Shown: in pieces, positions 25,999 through 33,777 of the stretch
Numbering within the stretch: position 1 is the stretch's first letter
How the letters are laid out: every line of letters starts with the position of its first letter
Origin: Pseudoteredinibacter isoporae_A
GTDB taxonomy: Bacteria > Pseudomonadota > Gammaproteobacteria > Pseudomonadales > Cellvibrionaceae
Length of the DNA: 64,000 nt
Assembly: GCF_040372805.1 (NCBI RefSeq)
Contig: NZ_BAABWJ010000001.1
Coordinates: forward strand, 1,054,001-1,118,000
Direction of reading: 5' to 3'
Program-made: the position numbers and the translations under genes
Notes under the pieces: generated by a model
What the model saw: only the letters and a program-made list of their open reading frames with translations
What the model was told of the DNA's origin: nothing
Databases searched by the model: none

Positions 25999-26706
25999 TC
26001 ATTCCATCTCGCCCACAAATACATAGCCCCGATTGCGAATTGTTTTGATCAGCTTTGGGTTCTTAGTGTCATGTTCCAGCTTTGAGCGTAGACGGGAAAC
26101 GGTAATATCCACTTGCCGATTGCGGCCGTCATACTCAATGCCACGCAGGTTTTGAAGAATGAATTCCCGATCAATCACTTTGCCTGGATTTTTTAGAAAC
26201 AGCGTTAGAATTTCAACTTCTGGGCCGCTTAAATTCACAAGGTCTTCGCCTTTCTGTACGGTTCGATGACGTAGATTGATGGTAATATCCCCGAAGGCGA
26301 AGCGATTCTGATCACTGTTCTCGGGTGTGCTCGTTGTATGACTGTCTCGCCTCAGTACTGAACGGGCTTTGGCCAACAACAATCTGGGCTCCACGGGTTT
26401 GGGTATATAATCATCTGCCCCCATTTCAAGTCCGGCAATCTGATCCATTAGGTCCGTGCGTGCGGTCAACATAATGATCTTGCCGCGAAATTTATCTCGC
26501 ACCTGTCGACAGATCTCCACACCATCGATATCGGGCATCATTAAGTCGAGAATCAGTAAGTCGGGCTGCTCATTCAAGATTCGCTCTGGCGCTTGAACAG
26601 CATTGAGTTCCATGCCGCAATCAAACTCATACCGAGAGAAAAAATCGGCGATGAGTTGAGCAAGCCCTTCGTCGTCTTCGACGATCAGTAGTTTACTTTT
26701 TGCCAT
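25999..26706 (-). CDS. OmpR/PhoB-family response regulator of the secretion-like module
   Basis: 235 aa: receiver domain (LLIVEDDEGLAQL, phospho-acceptor Asp54 in LILDLMMPDIDG, MLTARTD, YIPKPVEPRLLLAKAR) and winged-helix effector (LSGPEVEILTLFLKNPGKVI, RQVDITVSRLRSKLE, TIRNRGYVFVGE). It is the last gene of a four-gene operon headed by its probable partner kinase at 28391-29959, and overlaps the Slam-like gene by 14 bp. It is the best candidate to bind the phased repeats at 30047-30073. Convergent with the ModE-like gene. Confidence 0.93.
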   Translation of the reverse strand: MAKSKLLIVEDDEGLAQLIADFFSRYEFDCGMELNAVQAPERILNEQPDLLILDLMMPDIDGVEICRQVRDKFRGKIIMLTARTDLMDQIAGLEMGADDYIPKPVEPRLLLAKARSVLRRDSHTTSTPENSDQNRFAFGDITINLRHRTVQKGEDLVNLSGPEVEILTLFLKNPGKVIDREFILQNLRGIEYDGRNRQVDITVSRLRSKLEHDTKNPKLIKTIRNRGYVFVGEME

Positions 26707-28063
26707 TGGGTTTCCACTCTACGCCCAGGGTAAACAGGTTTCTGTCATCGGCATTCGGACCGAGATGGCTACGATGCTCTCTTCGGAAGGAGGCCAACAG
26801 CTTCCAGCGCGAATTGAGTTTATAAGAACTTTCCAGGCCGAGGCGATAGAACTGCCTATCCGACTGTTGCTCATAATTGTAATCGATGTATCGACCAGAC
26901 AGCCCGACATTCAGTCGGGCACTGTGGCGATAGTTAAGATTCAGTCCGCTGCTGATAGCACGGTAATTAAGATTTAACGTGCTGTCTTCGTATGGATAGA
27001 CATAGCGATAGTCGATCTGGTCGACCGCTCGGGATTTCACCTTAATGCTCTTCATATGCGCAGACAGGCGTACTTTGGGTGACAATGGAAATGTCTGATG
27101 CAAAGTAATGGATTGGTATCGATTGGAATGGCCCGTGCTGTCTGGGCCGAGGTATTTCTGCTGCATTTTGTGGTAATTCGCACTGAAGCGGCCTACTGAA
27201 AAGAAGTGCTCCAGGCCCACATTAAAGCCGTTATAGGTAAGATGGCCGAGATTATCCCGATCAATTTTGCGAGTGTGGATCTTGCCAGACAAATAACTGT
27301 GTTCTCCGAACAGCCGACGCAGACCAGTGTTGAGTTGGTAGCTGCGATGATCATCCACACTGTCTTCGGAAAACGTTTTATTCGACAGTTTCAATGTGGT
27401 GTTCCAGTACAGAGGGCGTTCGCTGTCGGTCAACATATTGCGTTGCATGACGCCTTGAAAACTTACCTTGTGAAAATTGCTGGCGGTACTCACCGCGCAA
27501 CTGCTGCCTTCACATTCAGCACGATCGGGGAAAAACAGTGAGTTGGTATCACTGCCGATGGGTAGGCCGTAGTTATCAAAGACAAAGACTTCCTGTGCAC
27601 GGCCCACAAACAAATCATCCAAGACGGCAATACTGGTAAAGCCAAAGAGGCTGGGATCACTCCACAGCAAGGCGTTACTGTCGCGTCCGGTGTTGTAGGC
27701 CACTTTGGCGTAGAGCCGATCCTGCTTAAAGCGTTTGATGCAGCGATTTGAAATTGCGGTGACTCGTTCATCGACATTATCGGGCAATTCCACGGATTGT
27801 TTCAAAATTCTAATTTGACCCAAAGCGCGATCACAGGACCCCCTGAGCGCTAGAATTCGAGCCAATTCCAATCTGGCCCGGTGAGCGCTTGGATCGCCGC
27901 TGAGCATTAAAATCAACTGACGCTCAGCGGAGCTGAAATTGCCCTGAGCAATAGCATTCAAAGCGCTTTCCAGACGATCCTGAGCGCTGTCGGTAGCTCG
28001 GCTGATTGATGAGAGCAGCAGCAAGGAAAAGAATAAGAATCCTATTCCCGTTTTAAATATCAT
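26693..28063 (-). CDS. Slam-like outer-membrane protein (DUF560: TPR plus beta-barrel)
   Basis: 456 aa from ATG 28063 (GAGGAA 6 bases upstream). Signal peptide (FLFFSLLLLSSISRA), then a TPR-like helical region about residues 28-125 (RLESALNAIAQGNFSSAERQ, AHRARLELARILALRGSCDR), then alternating aromatic/polar strands beginning RLYAKVAYNTGRDSNALL and ending LFTLGVEWKPNGKK, as in 14-strand Slam barrels. Slam (surface lipoprotein assembly modulator, type XI secretion) proteins move specific cargo across the outer membrane. It overlaps the upstream Lys-rich protein gene by 11 bp and the response regulator by 14 bp, an unusual place for such a gene, inside a two-component operon. Could alternatively be an exopolysaccharide-type barrel with TPR. 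Confidence 0.75.
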   Translation of the reverse strand: MIFKTGIGFLFFSLLLLSSISRATDSAQDRLESALNAIAQGNFSSAERQLILMLSGDPSAHRARLELARILALRGSCDRALGQIRILKQSVELPDNVDERVTAISNRCIKRFKQDRLYAKVAYNTGRDSNALLWSDPSLFGFTSIAVLDDLFVGRAQEVFVFDNYGLPIGSDTNSLFFPDRAECEGSSCAVSTASNFHKVSFQGVMQRNMLTDSERPLYWNTTLKLSNKTFSEDSVDDHRSYQLNTGLRRLFGEHSYLSGKIHTRKIDRDNLGHLTYNGFNVGLEHFFSVGRFSANYHKMQQKYLGPDSTGHSNRYQSITLHQTFPLSPKVRLSAHMKSIKVKSRAVDQIDYRYVYPYEDSTLNLNYRAISSGLNLNYRHSARLNVGLSGRYIDYNYEQQSDRQFYRLGLESSYKLNSRWKLLASFRREHRSHLGPNADDRNLFTLGVEWKPNGKK

Positions 28064-28394
28064 TTTCCATTTCCTCGTCGAGTAGTACCCCGCTTGGATC
28101 ATCTACTAAGCTGCTCTCATCCAGAGAGTTTAGCCGCTCTTCCAGCTTCCCTTTAATACCAACGCCATACTGCTTGCCGTCTTTTCCTGGTTTCTTATTC
28201 CAGTAACCCCAGTCAATTTCTTCTTTATCGTTCTTGGGGCCCTTGTTGCTTTCAGTAGATTGGGGCTTCTTCTTTTGATTCTCTTTTTTATGATGGTTTT
28301 CGTTATGTTGTGGTTTGTCTTCATCCGAGCACCAGGCCGTAGGACTGATCATCAGCAATGTGGACAGAAGCATGATCAATAGACGTACCGTCAT
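28053..28394 (-). CDS. Small Lys-rich exported protein, unknown function
   Basis: 113 aa. A signal peptide (about 1-22, cut near AWCSDE; the Cys at 22 is not in a clear lipobox) is followed by a very hydrophilic stretch of Lys, Asn, Glu, Gln and His about residues 24-57 (HHKKENQKKKPQ) that looks disordered, then a more ordered tail with WGYWNKKPGKDGKQYGVGIK and an acidic end. No family recognised. Start overlaps the kinase stop by 4 bp and its end overlaps the Slam-like gene by 11 bp. Because Slam proteins often sit beside their cargo, it could be the cargo; or a periplasmic ligand of the kinase. Both are inference. Confidence 0.7.
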   Translation of the reverse strand: MTVRLLIMLLSTLLMISPTAWCSDEDKPQHNENHHKKENQKKKPQSTESNKGPKNDKEEIDWGYWNKKPGKDGKQYGVGIKGKLEERLNSLDESSLVDDPSGVLLDEEMENDI

Positions 28395-29959
28395 GACAGA
28401 GCCTCCGTCATGACCGATGTCCGTAACAATGGGAACTCAATTTCGAAGATAGCGCCTCCATAGCTCGCATTGCGTGCGGACACAGAACCGTCGTGTTGGG
28501 TCGTCACGCGTTTCACGATGGCCAGTCCAAAACCAAAGCCTATACCCGTTCCGCTCCCGCTGCGACTGCTGTCGCCTCGATAAAAGGGGTCGAACAGCTG
28601 CGGTAAAGAAACTTCGGACAGGCCTTGGCCGTCATCACAAAATCGGCAGATCAATTCGCTCTCGTTGAAATCCAGTTGTATCCAGAAGCGTTTTGAGCAG
28701 TGCCGTATACCGTTTTGGATGATGTTTTCAAAGCTGCGTTTGATCAGCGCACGATTGCCTTTGATGGTGTAACGACAGCCTGGCTGCGCTTTATACGCAA
28801 ATTCGACGTTAGGACTGATCAGACGGTATTCCTCTATCAGTTCCTGACACAGCTCATCGATATCAATGCTCGCGAAGTTCTGTTTATCTTCAGCTTGTTC
28901 AAACGTCAGCAATTGCTCAATAAGGTGATTAATGCTGAACAGGTCTTCTTTTAAATCGTTGATCAGCTTTTCTTCCTTCGGCAACATTTCAGCCAGGGTG
29001 TCTACTCGAAAGTGAAGTTTGGAAATGGGCGTACGCAAGTCGTGGGATATGGCCCGAACGGTATAGGTTCGCTCTTGCAATAATGCCTGGACTCGATTCC
29101 CCAACCAACGAATTTTCTGAGTAATGTCGTCAATGGGATCATGGCTGTGTTGTTCCAGGTTTTCAAGGCCAAGTTTTTCTGAGCTGATGTCGTCAATACT
29201 GAGCTTCACGCGGGTTAAACGTGAGGTTAGCAGGCTAACAATGAGTAATACACAGGCTGTGATCAGCAGAAAGGAAAATGCAAAAGTCACCAGAATAATT
29301 TCGATTGGGTAGGGCTCAAACAAAGGGATAGGGCCCAGCACCAAAATATGCCCACTGTTTCCCCAAGGGGCGTAGGCGTAAATCTGATCACCTTTGTCAT
29401 ACACTTTTTTCCATTCGACAACTATTTCGCCGTTTCTTAATCGTTCCAATTGTTTGTCGTTCAGGCGGTCCTTTACTTTCAGGGAGCGATAAACCGGATA
29501 GGGTGCAGAAGAGCGAATACGATCAAAAATGGCCTGCCTTTGTGAGCTGGGGTGGACACCCAATTCATTGAGAATCAAAAAAGCCGTTGCACTGATTACC
29601 GATTCATTCAAACCATTCAGCTTGAGATCAATGTGCCGGCCATGATCAATTGGGGTGGTCAGAACAAACTCGCCACGAGGATTGGTGCTCACAGCGATGG
29701 AGTCTCTTCCTGACTGGGATTCGATATCCAGTTCGATTTGCATAATGCCCGAGACAATTTCAAGCCATTGTTCCAGATGTTCCGCTTTCTGCCGCTCTAC
29801 ACCCAATCGCAATAAGGTGGCGGTTGGTGTGAGCTGGCTGCGCAAGTGGGCGCTGTAGCGGGCGTGATTGGTATATTCGAGAAACGCGAAGGTGAGACCA
29901 GCCACAACGCATATGCTGATAACAATCGATAGCATGATGTTGAAAAACAAACGTCGCAA
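28391..29959 (-). CDS. Sensor histidine kinase with HAMP domain
   Basis: 522 aa. TM1 about 8-30, large periplasmic domain about 31-218, TM2 about 219-243, HAMP about 244-297, H-box VRAISHDLRTPISKLHFRVD with His306, N-box (KRSFENIIQNGIRHC), G1 (FCDDGQGLSEV) and G2 (GSGTGIGFGFGLAIVKRV). First gene of the operon kinase, Lys-rich protein, Slam-like protein, response regulator, all joined by stop/start overlaps. The kinase and regulator thus flank the two envelope genes, suggesting that the sensor monitors that envelope function (inference). Confidence 0.93.
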   Translation of the reverse strand: MRRLFFNIMLSIVISICVVAGLTFAFLEYTNHARYSAHLRSQLTPTATLLRLGVERQKAEHLEQWLEIVSGIMQIELDIESQSGRDSIAVSTNPRGEFVLTTPIDHGRHIDLKLNGLNESVISATAFLILNELGVHPSSQRQAIFDRIRSSAPYPVYRSLKVKDRLNDKQLERLRNGEIVVEWKKVYDKGDQIYAYAPWGNSGHILVLGPIPLFEPYPIEIILVTFAFSFLLITACVLLIVSLLTSRLTRVKLSIDDISSEKLGLENLEQHSHDPIDDITQKIRWLGNRVQALLQERTYTVRAISHDLRTPISKLHFRVDTLAEMLPKEEKLINDLKEDLFSINHLIEQLLTFEQAEDKQNFASIDIDELCQELIEEYRLISPNVEFAYKAQPGCRYTIKGNRALIKRSFENIIQNGIRHCSKRFWIQLDFNESELICRFCDDGQGLSEVSLPQLFDPFYRGDSSRSGSGTGIGFGFGLAIVKRVTTQHDGSVSARNASYGGAIFEIEFPLLRTSVMTEALS

Positions 29960-30046
29960 AACGGCGGTCTCAAATGGGTCAAAATACAGCCTTATAGTTT
30001 ATCACTTTCCGCAAACTTGGCGAGAAAATACGATCAAATGCGCGCT

Positions 30047-30073
30047 ATGTATCTGAATGTATCCAGGTGTAAC
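30047..30073 (+). promoter_or_regulatory. Three 10-bp-phased direct repeats, candidate OmpR-type regulator site
   Basis: ATGTATC at 30047, ATGTATC at 30057 and GTGTAAC at 30067 are exactly 10 bp apart, one DNA turn, the pattern used by OmpR/PhoB-type regulators binding head to tail. The array ends 14 bp before a -35-like box and lies between the divergent kinase operon and the 30208 gene. Confidence 0.6.
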
Positions 30074-30087
30074 GCGAGCATCGGTAT

Positions 30088-30115
30088 TTGGAAACAACTG
30101 CAAACATTTTATTGT
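30088..30115 (+). promoter_or_regulatory. Probable promoter of the 30208 gene
   Basis: TTGGAA (30088-30093), 16 bp, TATTGT (30110-30115). The weak boxes and upstream phased repeats fit an activator-dependent promoter. Confidence 0.45.
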
Positions 30116-30207
30116 TTTACCTGATAAGGGATGTTGGCTTAAATAGCAGGCCATGAAGCTGGGCGATGCCCTGGGTCGAACAGCAGAATATGATTAAGGT
30201 AGCCAAC

Positions 30208-30654
30208 ATGAGCGAAGCATCTCATCCATTCGGCAGCGTCGTCATGCCGGCAGAGCTGAAGGCCTTGTACCAGCAATTGGATGGCATATTCGGTATTCCA
30301 AAAACCGCGTTGAATGCTCAGGAGCAGGCCAGGGAAAAGCAAATCTCTGAATCGATTGAAAAGATTATGGAAGCCTCCAAAAAAGGGGAGCTTAGTTTGC
30401 ATCAGGAGCGGGAACTGAGCAAACAGTACGACGCACTGGATAAGCTGTATGGGGTTCGATCCTATGAAAGTTTAAATGCCAGTGAGAAAAAACAAGTTAA
30501 CGACATTTACCAGAAAATCGAAGCCTATTATGAACAGCATCCTGAGGCCCGGTTTGATGACAGTATCAGCTTCGATACTTTGGATCTGACATCGCTCAGT
30601 AACGACATGGACACGATAACCAGCTTTGATTTCCCCGCAGAATTAGCTGGATAA
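30208..30654 (+). CDS. Small internally duplicated helical protein, candidate type I secretion substrate
   Basis: 148 aa from ATG 30208 (TAAGGT 8 bases upstream; longer in-frame starts at 30166 and 30190 lack a ribosome site). No signal peptide. The helical body contains two copies of one unit: LYQQLDGIFGIPKTALNAQE and QYDALDKLYGVRSYESLNAS, each followed by a charged helix (ESIEKI, YQKIEA). The C-terminus is acidic and hydrophobic, ending TSFDFPAELAG, recalling the uncleaved C-terminal signals of type I substrates such as HasA. It is followed by a terminator and then an ABC exporter gene, the hly-like order of substrate then exporter. Family not recognised; secretion is inference. Confidence 0.7.
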   Translation: MSEASHPFGSVVMPAELKALYQQLDGIFGIPKTALNAQEQAREKQISESIEKIMEASKKGELSLHQERELSKQYDALDKLYGVRSYESLNASEKKQVNDIYQKIEAYYEQHPEARFDDSISFDTLDLTSLSNDMDTITSFDFPAELAG

Positions 30655-30682
30655 CCCTTCCCAGTTTTGCCTGCACCATTAC

Positions 30683-30710
30683 GGGTGTGCCTGTGCGCAC
30701 CCTTTTTTTT
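30683..30710 (+). terminator. Rho-independent terminator between substrate-like gene and ABC exporter
   Basis: GGGTGTGC-CTGT-GCGCACCC (one G-U pair) followed by eight T residues. It ends 10 bp before the exporter ATG, so exporter expression depends on read-through. Confidence 0.82.
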
Positions 30711-30720
30711 GAGACGGCGT

Positions 30721-32412
30721 ATGGAACCACGCAGCTTAGTTAGAACCGCATACGATGGCCTGAAGAAAAGCTTGGTCTACGTTTTTCTGTTCAGCTTTTG
30801 TGTCAATTTGCTGTTGTTGGTGCCACCAATATACATGCTGCAGTTATACAGCCAGGTGATCAGCACGAACAATCTGGATGCTTTGCTGGCCTTTACTGCG
30901 GTGGCCTTGTCATTAATGCTGTGCATGGCGTTTTTCGATTGGGTGCGTTCACAAATGCTGATTCGCTTGGGGAATCACTTTGAAGATGGCTTGCTCGAAA
31001 GTCTCTATCGTTGCAATGTTTCCCAGAAAGCCGATTCGATCGAAGCTGACAATAGGGTTAATGGCATCTCTGAGCTGGAATCCATTAAACGTTTCATCAC
31101 CGGCCCCAATATCACGGCGTTTTTTGATGTGCCCTGGATTCCAGTGTTCCTCATCGCGCTGTTTGCGTTTCACTTTTTCATTGGTTTGTTTGCGTTGACA
31201 TGCGTACTCCTGCTGCTTGTCATTGCGTTTGCCAACGAATACCTGAGTCGTTCGGTTCAGCTTCATGACAGTGAGTCGAGTCGGCTATTGCAATCGAATT
31301 TGCGTAATTCTGACGCCGCTTTGGCCATGGGAATGTTGCCCGCTTTGGCAAGGCGTTGGAAGGAAACACGACGCTCACAATCATTGAAGACGGCCGAGCT
31401 GGATATTTACACATCCAGCTTTTCCATCGCATCGAAACACCTGCGTCTTATTGCGCAATTGGCGATTTTGGGTTTAGGTGCGTATTTGCTGATACAACAG
31501 GAACTGACCTTGGGCTTGATGATTGTAAGTTCGATACTACTGGGGCGTAGTCTGGCGCCCATCGAACAGGTGGTTCGCTCCTGGAGCACCTTTGTTCAGG
31601 TCAGGCGCAACTTTCGTTTGCTGGATCGGGCTTTGCAACGCAATCCCGAGCGCACGAATGCTGATGGTTCGCTAGCGAATGATTTGCCTTATACGATGGG
31701 TAATATCTATGCTCGTGATGTTGCAATCGCTGCGCCAGGCTCAGAGCTGATGACGTTGCGCAATGTTCACTTCCAGTTGACGCCAGGTACCGTGACGGCA
31801 ATCATTGGGGAAAGTGGTGTTGGAAAATCGAGTCTGCTTAAATCCATTGTTGGTATTTGGCCTGTGCGAGAAGGTCGCTTGCGTCTCGATCACATGGAAA
31901 TGTCGAGCTGTGATGAAGTGCTCAGGCAAAACTTGATCGGCTATCTTCCTCAGGATGTACAATTGTTTGATGGCAGTATTGCCGAAAACATCGCGCGCTT
32001 TTCTACGCCAGAACCGGCGAAAGTGATTAAAGCTGCCCGAGAGGCAGGTTTGCACAGTTTGATTCTGCGTTTACCGCGTGGTTATGAAACGCCTATCGGC
32101 GCGGAAGGCATGCCCTTGTCGGGCGGACAAAAGCAACGCATTGCTCTGGCTCGTGCGCTATACCACGAACCACAAATTGTTGTGTTGGATGAACCCAATG
32201 CAAACCTCGATCGCTTTGGTGAACAATGTCTGCATCGAGCGATCAAGAATTTGAAAGAAAAGGGGAAAATCGTTGTCCTTGCCACGCATCGACAGTCCAT
32301 TTTACGCCACGTTGATCAGCTGTTAACGATCAGTGACGGACAGATTAAAGCGTCGATAGCCGATGAGCGACCGAGAATGGAAGAATGCGCTTCGGAGTGG
32401 GAACATGCCTAG
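30721..32412 (+). CDS. Type I secretion ABC transporter (PrtD/LapB-type permease-ATPase)
   Basis: 563 aa: an N-terminal membrane domain with about six helices (YVFLFSFCVNLLLLVPPIYM, typical of PrtD-type exporters) and a C-terminal ATPase with Walker A GESGVGKSS (363-371), Q-loop IGYLPQDVQLFDGSIAENI, signature LSGGQKQR (466-473), Walker B IVVLDEPNANLD and H-loop ATHRQS. No N-terminal C39 peptidase domain is present, so substrates keep a C-terminal signal. Start ATG 30721 is chosen over in-frame 30667, which lies before the terminator. It needs an adaptor (HlyD type) and TolC; neither full gene is in this window, only a 116-residue protein next door. Confidence 0.93.
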   Translation: MEPRSLVRTAYDGLKKSLVYVFLFSFCVNLLLLVPPIYMLQLYSQVISTNNLDALLAFTAVALSLMLCMAFFDWVRSQMLIRLGNHFEDGLLESLYRCNVSQKADSIEADNRVNGISELESIKRFITGPNITAFFDVPWIPVFLIALFAFHFFIGLFALTCVLLLLVIAFANEYLSRSVQLHDSESSRLLQSNLRNSDAALAMGMLPALARRWKETRRSQSLKTAELDIYTSSFSIASKHLRLIAQLAILGLGAYLLIQQELTLGLMIVSSILLGRSLAPIEQVVRSWSTFVQVRRNFRLLDRALQRNPERTNADGSLANDLPYTMGNIYARDVAIAAPGSELMTLRNVHFQLTPGTVTAIIGESGVGKSSLLKSIVGIWPVREGRLRLDHMEMSSCDEVLRQNLIGYLPQDVQLFDGSIAENIARFSTPEPAKVIKAAREAGLHSLILRLPRGYETPIGAEGMPLSGGQKQRIALARALYHEPQIVVLDEPNANLDRFGEQCLHRAIKNLKEKGKIVVLATHRQSILRHVDQLLTISDGQIKASIADERPRMEECASEWEHA

Positions 32413-32755
32413 GGACTACTGGCTGAACTCAAGCCGTTATCTCCAAACTCTCGGTCTTTCGCTGCTCGCGTTGATGTTGTCAGTGTTCGGCGTAGGATTC
32501 GCATTTTCATTGTTGTCTTCTGCGCATCATCCCGTTTTAAGCGAGGTTTCGATGGCTGAGCAACACCGACCAGCAGGCCCTTCGCCTCTCCTGAATTATC
32601 AAACACAGATTGCAAAATCTCACGGTGGTGTGTTTACAGCAATTTTGGTCGACAATGATCAATACGTTGCTATGCGCCGTATGCGAATAGAGGCTCGGAA
32701 TAACGACTTTCGGTTAGTGCTTCAAGAGAAACCCGCGCACCTCATCGCTCGGTAA
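32405..32755 (+). CDS. Short single-pass membrane protein, possible truncated HlyD-type adaptor
   Basis: 116 aa, start overlapping the ABC exporter stop by 8 bp with GGAG upstream. A short cytoplasmic N-terminus, a single TM (about 12-37: LQTLGLSLLALMLSVFGVGF), then about 75 periplasmic residues. The segment YQTQIAKSHGGVFTAILVDN followed by DQYVAMRRMRIEAR resembles the first lipoyl-like strand pair of HlyD adaptors (VQHLEGGIVKEILV pattern), but the coiled coil and barrel are absent. The next gene is convergent 5 bp later, so the rest is not simply frameshifted. Either a remnant or a minimal partner of the exporter (inference). Confidence 0.65.
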   Translation: MPRDYWLNSSRYLQTLGLSLLALMLSVFGVGFAFSLLSSAHHPVLSEVSMAEQHRPAGPSPLLNYQTQIAKSHGGVFTAILVDNDQYVAMRRMRIEARNNDFRLVLQEKPAHLIAR

Positions 32756-32760
32756 GGAAT

Positions 32761-33777
32761 TTACCCGTCCAGATACGCTGCAATAGTCTTCAGGCACAGA
32801 GCAATCAAATCCGCTTGCATATCATCCGCCGTTGGATTGCCTTCGCGGGTATGGACCCAGCCAAGGTAGGTCAAACTGCGAGCGGCCATAAACAAGGGCA
32901 GTTGCGCCAGAGATTCATCGCTTAGAGAGCGATACTCCCGATAGCCTTCGATTAGGGATTGCTTCGCCAACGTATAGTGCTTATCGCCTTGAATAAAGTA
33001 TAGGGCGGTTGCCAGTTCAAAGAGATACCAGGAAAAACCGGCATCATCAAAATCAATTAATTGCAGTTGCTCGCCATGCAGCAGGGCATTTTCAGGCACA
33101 AAATCGGCATGGATCATGCCGTAGTGCTCGGGGTGTTTATCCAGTTTCTCCAACTCGCCGGCAATGGTGTCCCTGGCTCGAATTATTTTGCGGCGTTCTT
33201 CGTCTGTCAGACGTTTCAGTTCCCAGAAGCGGCCCCAAAAAGGTTGCTCTCCGACCAGCCCGGCCTTGTCCCAATGGTGTCGCTTGAATTTGGCGGGCGG
33301 TGTCCACTGAGCAGAATGATTGTGCAGTTGCGCCGCCAATTGACCCAGGCGGGAGTAACAAAAATGAACCCGCTTGGGGTCATCTTCCAAACGTTCTTCA
33401 ATACTGCCGATCTGCTCACCGTCGACCCACGCTAGCAAATCAACTTGACGAGCTTCAGGGAGGGCAGAAGAATCCAACATGGCGAAATATTCTCCGCTTT
33501 TGGTGGGAATGACGTTCGGTACCGATATGCCCGCTTCGGCCAGTGCCCTCATCCACTGCAGCTCGGACCGCAGTGCTTCATTGCAATGATAATGAGCTCT
33601 GTGGATGCGAAGTGCAAAACGTTCGCCGGTATTGCATTGCAGTGCGAAGACAGCATTTTCTCGATGCTTGATCAGGTTTAGCTTACCTTCCAATTCCCAA
33701 AAGCCGAGTGCTTCTTGGGCGGCGACAAACAGGCCTTCCTCGGTGGTGTTGACGGCTCTCTCTTCAGCAGCGTTCAT
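32761..33777 (-). CDS. APH-fold small-molecule kinase (hydroxylysine-kinase/homoserine-kinase-like)
   Basis: 338 aa aminoglycoside-phosphotransferase-fold protein. N-lobe: RENAVFALQCNTGERFALRI with the ATP-binding Lys/Arg region; C-lobe: catalytic loop MIHADFVPENAL (HxDxxxxN) and metal-binding LIDFDDAGF. It overlaps the aminotransferase gene by 4 bp. In animals an APH-fold hydroxylysine kinase acts just before the AGXT2L2 phospho-lyase, and the neighbouring gene is of that aminotransferase type, so this pair may phosphorylate and then eliminate phosphate from hydroxylysine, ethanolamine or a related amino alcohol. Substrate is inference. Confidence 0.82.
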   Translation of the reverse strand: MNAAEERAVNTTEEGLFVAAQEALGFWELEGKLNLIKHRENAVFALQCNTGERFALRIHRAHYHCNEALRSELQWMRALAEAGISVPNVIPTKSGEYFAMLDSSALPEARQVDLLAWVDGEQIGSIEERLEDDPKRVHFCYSRLGQLAAQLHNHSAQWTPPAKFKRHHWDKAGLVGEQPFWGRFWELKRLTDEERRKIIRARDTIAGELEKLDKHPEHYGMIHADFVPENALLHGEQLQLIDFDDAGFSWYLFELATALYFIQGDKHYTLAKQSLIEGYREYRSLSDESLAQLPLFMAARSLTYLGWVHTREGNPTADDMQADLIALCLKTIAAYLDG

